Under the pieces are notes generated by a model, which was given only the letters and a program-made list of their open reading frames with translations, was not told where the DNA came from and made no database searches. From contig CAIJXB010000049.1 of the NCBI GenBank assembly GCA_903824495.1, forward strand, positions 19,235 through 83,234: DNA of 64,000 nt. Reading direction: 5' to 3'. This stretch comes from an uncultured Chlamydiae bacterium (GTDB lineage Bacteria; Chlamydiota; Chlamydiia; Chlamydiales; Rhabdochlamydiaceae). A program made the position numbers and the translations under genes. Positions 62,700-64,000 of the stretch are shown here, piece by piece (position 1 is the stretch's first letter; each line of letters opens with the position of its first letter).

Positions 62700-63263
62700 T
62701 TAAACTACAGCTTTAAACAATCTAAAAGTTATAGCAATACGAGTGTCTTGCATTTGGTTATAATTATCTCCTGGAAGATTTCGTGGAGAGATCTCGATAA
62801 TTGGATCCATTTTGTAAAAAACTGGGTATCCACCCGCTTCGAGTAGTTTCTCTGGTTCTTTGTATGCATCAATTGACTCGCTAGCTACACCAGCATCTTG
62901 TATTAATTGTGTAACAAAAGACTTATCAACAATAGATCGTCCAGCTAAAGAAAGAGCAATTACTACTGCCGCTCCAAGAAAGCTCATGCTACCAAAAACA
63001 AAAAGAGCAACAGATGATACTAAAGTAACTGTGCTTGTATTGAAAATGATCGCTTTCACAGCTTTTACATCGCCATCGTCGATCATATTTTTTAACTGTC
63101 CGTTAAGACCTTGAGCGCATGATTCAATAAAGGTCAGATGACCCTGTTGAACTTGAGCGTGAGCGTTGGCTGCGTGGCCTCTAACTTCATTAAGTTTTGT
63201 GGTCGCCCAATTTGTCCAAGCTGTCAAACTATGATTATTATGTCCGTTTACTGTTGAACTCAT
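62700..63263 (-). CDS. Inc-like small membrane protein, paralogue 2
   Basis: 187 residues. A hydrophilic N-terminus, then ESCAQGLNGQLKNMIDDGDV (46-65), AIIFNTSTVTLVSSVAL and the two hydrophobic lobes at about 76-92 and 95-108, ending SLAGRSIVDKS. This middle part is clearly homologous to the gene at 63572-63907 (QACANGFHNILRN, VAFNVSTAALIGVVAL). The C-terminal 70 residues are hydrophilic. AAGGAGAA ribosome site and own promoter. Function unknown. Confidence 0.7.
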   Translation of the reverse strand: MSSTVNGHNNHSLTAWTNWATTKLNEVRGHAANAHAQVQQGHLTFIESCAQGLNGQLKNMIDDGDVKAVKAIIFNTSTVTLVSSVALFVFGSMSFLGAAVVIALSLAGRSIVDKSFVTQLIQDAGVASESIDAYKEPEKLLEAGGYPVFYKMDPIIEISPRNLPGDNYNQMQDTRIAITFRLFKAVV

Positions 63264-63296
63264 AAAAATTCTCCTTTTTTAGGTTCTACGCTGTCA

Positions 63297-63326
63297 TTTA
63301 TAAAACATCTGAATACAAAAAGGCAA
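63297..63326 (-). promoter_or_regulatory. Promoter of Inc-like gene 2
   Basis: Minus strand TTGCCT (63326-63321), 18 bases, TATAAA (63302-63297), about 34 bases before the ATG at 63263. Confidence 0.5.
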
Positions 63327-63528
63327 CCCAAAACAAGAATTAAAATAGCTGATAGCAACTTATAAATAAGTTAATTACAAAAACTAAAGATAATTGTTTT
63401 TTTGATAGTGCCATGAAAGTGTCTATTACACAGATTGATAGGTTTTTTTTCAAGAATGATCTTGTTTAAAATTTAAACTAATCTTTACTAGACCTTAAAA
63501 AGAAAAAAGTGGCATTTTTTAATAGAAT

Positions 63529-63560
63529 CCTCACAAGACCAGCTAGGTGGCCTTGTGAGG
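63529..63560 (-). terminator. Probable terminator after Inc-like gene 3
   Basis: CCTCACAAG / CTTGTGAGG perfect 9-bp arms with extra ACC/GGT pairs inside, 12 bases beyond the stop at 63572. The following U-run is poor (ATTCTATT), so termination may be weak. Confidence 0.55.
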
Positions 63561-63571
63561 AATTGAGACAA

Positions 63572-63907
63572 TTACAGAAGGTTGCAAAAAATCACGTGTC
63601 CACAAAAAGAGATGTCATTCTCTCGAGGGGCCCAGAAGAATAATCCTTGATGTATAATACCATCAACAGACCACTGGTTTAAGGATTGCCCTGCGACTAC
63701 TCGTCCAAATAAAGAAATCGCCCCTAAGACAACTACAGCCTTTAGGGAAAGAGCCCCTAAAATGCCAAGAGCAACAACTCCAATCAGAGCTGCTGTAGAA
63801 ACGTTAAAAGCTACACTTTTAGCATTCGATATTTGATCATCATCTAAGTCCTCATTTCTGAGGATATTGTGAAAGCCATTTGCACATGCTTGTATCAAAT
63901 TTGCCAT
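63572..63907 (-). CDS. Inc-like small membrane protein, paralogue 3
   Basis: 111 residues, the shortest of the three. QACANGFHNILRNEDLDDDQ then VAFNVSTAALIGVVALGILG and LSLKAVVVLGAISLFGRVVA give the two-lobed membrane part at about 35-51 and 54-68, with only about 35 residues behind it. Closest to the neighbouring gene at 62700-63263. A ribosome site (AAGGGATTTTTT) precedes the ATG. The last 93 bases of the window upstream of it hold no gene. Confidence 0.65.
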   Translation of the reverse strand: MANLIQACANGFHNILRNEDLDDDQISNAKSVAFNVSTAALIGVVALGILGALSLKAVVVLGAISLFGRVVAGQSLNQWSVDGIIHQGLFFWAPRENDISFCGHVIFCNLL

Positions 63908-64000
63908 AAAAAATCCCTTGGTTTAGATTATGACATTAGTTATATCAACCCACATAAAAATTATCAAACAAAACAAATAATTATATTAATTTTCAAAAAT

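Larger units (their letters stand above)
63264..63571. other. 308-base intergenic region
   Basis: No gene. It holds the promoter of the gene at 62700-63263 at one end and the terminator of the gene at 63572-63907 at the other; the middle is A+T rich with nothing recognised. Confidence 0.6.

Noticed and set aside
1..64000. CRISPR array, rRNA genes or prophage
   Set aside because: No regularly spaced repeats of CRISPR type, no rRNA sequence and no phage structural genes were seen on either strand.

Overview
The window looks like a chromosomal segment of a member of the Chlamydiota outside the classical Chlamydia genus (a Simkania-, Waddlia- or Parachlamydia-like amoeba or animal symbiont). The signs are: a UvrA made of two complete UvrA units fused in one 1,881-residue chain, which is a chlamydial trait; several small proteins with the two-lobed hydrophobic segment typical of inclusion-membrane (Inc) proteins; the gene order infC-rpmI-rplT-pheS with no pheT; an acyl-transferase/c-di-AMP/bd-oxidase housekeeping set; and a moderate-to-low G+C content judged by eye. 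Genus cannot be fixed from the sequence alone.

Layout. 1-2.9 kb: three paralogous secreted proteins with internally duplicated folds (the first runs off the left edge), each with a near-identical promoter, and an Inc-like protein with a proline-rich, motif-repeating tail. 2.9-6.8 kb: a glycerol module, glpF divergent from glpK-glpD. 6.7-16.4 kb: an unknown helical protein, release factor 3, then a run of enzymes of normally cytosolic families, several of which carry Sec signal peptides (Ppx/GppA-like, HIT, aminotransferase), plus carbonic anhydrase, an EF-P hydroxylase homologue (EpmC) and a Nudix hydrolase, ending in a nucleotidyltransferase/winged-helix gene pair. 16.4-20.7 kb: MFS transporter, OprB-like porin, secreted acetamidase/formamidase and a small exported protein. 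20.7-25.4 kb: an accessory island next to tRNA-Ser with a DUF4143 ATPase, two more nucleotidyltransferase/winged-helix pairs (one a clear AbiE-type pair) and two degenerate copies of a repeat that carries a helix-turn-helix remnant and a copy of the tRNA-Ser terminator. 25.4-29.3 kb: the translation operon pheS-rplT-rpmI-infC (minus strand) headed by tRNA-Val and a threonyl-tRNA-synthetase relative that has lost its catalytic and editing residues. 29.3-32.3 kb: an Inc-like protein and an IS4-family insertion sequence that has replaced the last codons of a neighbouring gene. 32.3-38 kb: MnmM-like methyltransferase, PHP phosphoesterase, MurB, NusB, Dps, alpha/beta hydrolase, DnaQ-like exonuclease. 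38.3-42 kb: a protein with a eukaryotic IQ (calmodulin-binding) motif, and cytochrome bd oxidase. 42.2-46.2 kb: cdaA-cdaR (c-di-AMP), LpxL-type acyltransferase, RsmE. 46.3-54.6 kb: autotransporter, a PP2C-fold protein without its metal-binding aspartates, two secreted (fuco)glycosyltransferases, an EEP-family phosphatase/nuclease. 54.6-64 kb: pyruvate kinase, fused UvrA, a thioredoxin-like [2Fe-2S] ferredoxin and three tandem Inc-like paralogues.

How it works together: housekeeping blocks (translation, wall, energy, repair) alternate with host-interaction candidates (Inc-like proteins, IQ protein, autotransporter, secreted glycosyltransferases) and with one toxin-antitoxin-like island at a tRNA gene. 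The points most worth following are the inactive ThrRS relative kept in the infC operon, the IQ-motif protein, the cluster of nucleotidyltransferase modules sharing tRNA-edge repeats, the pseudo-PP2C, and the paired secreted fucosyltransferase candidates. All family names come from reading motifs by eye; no database search was run.
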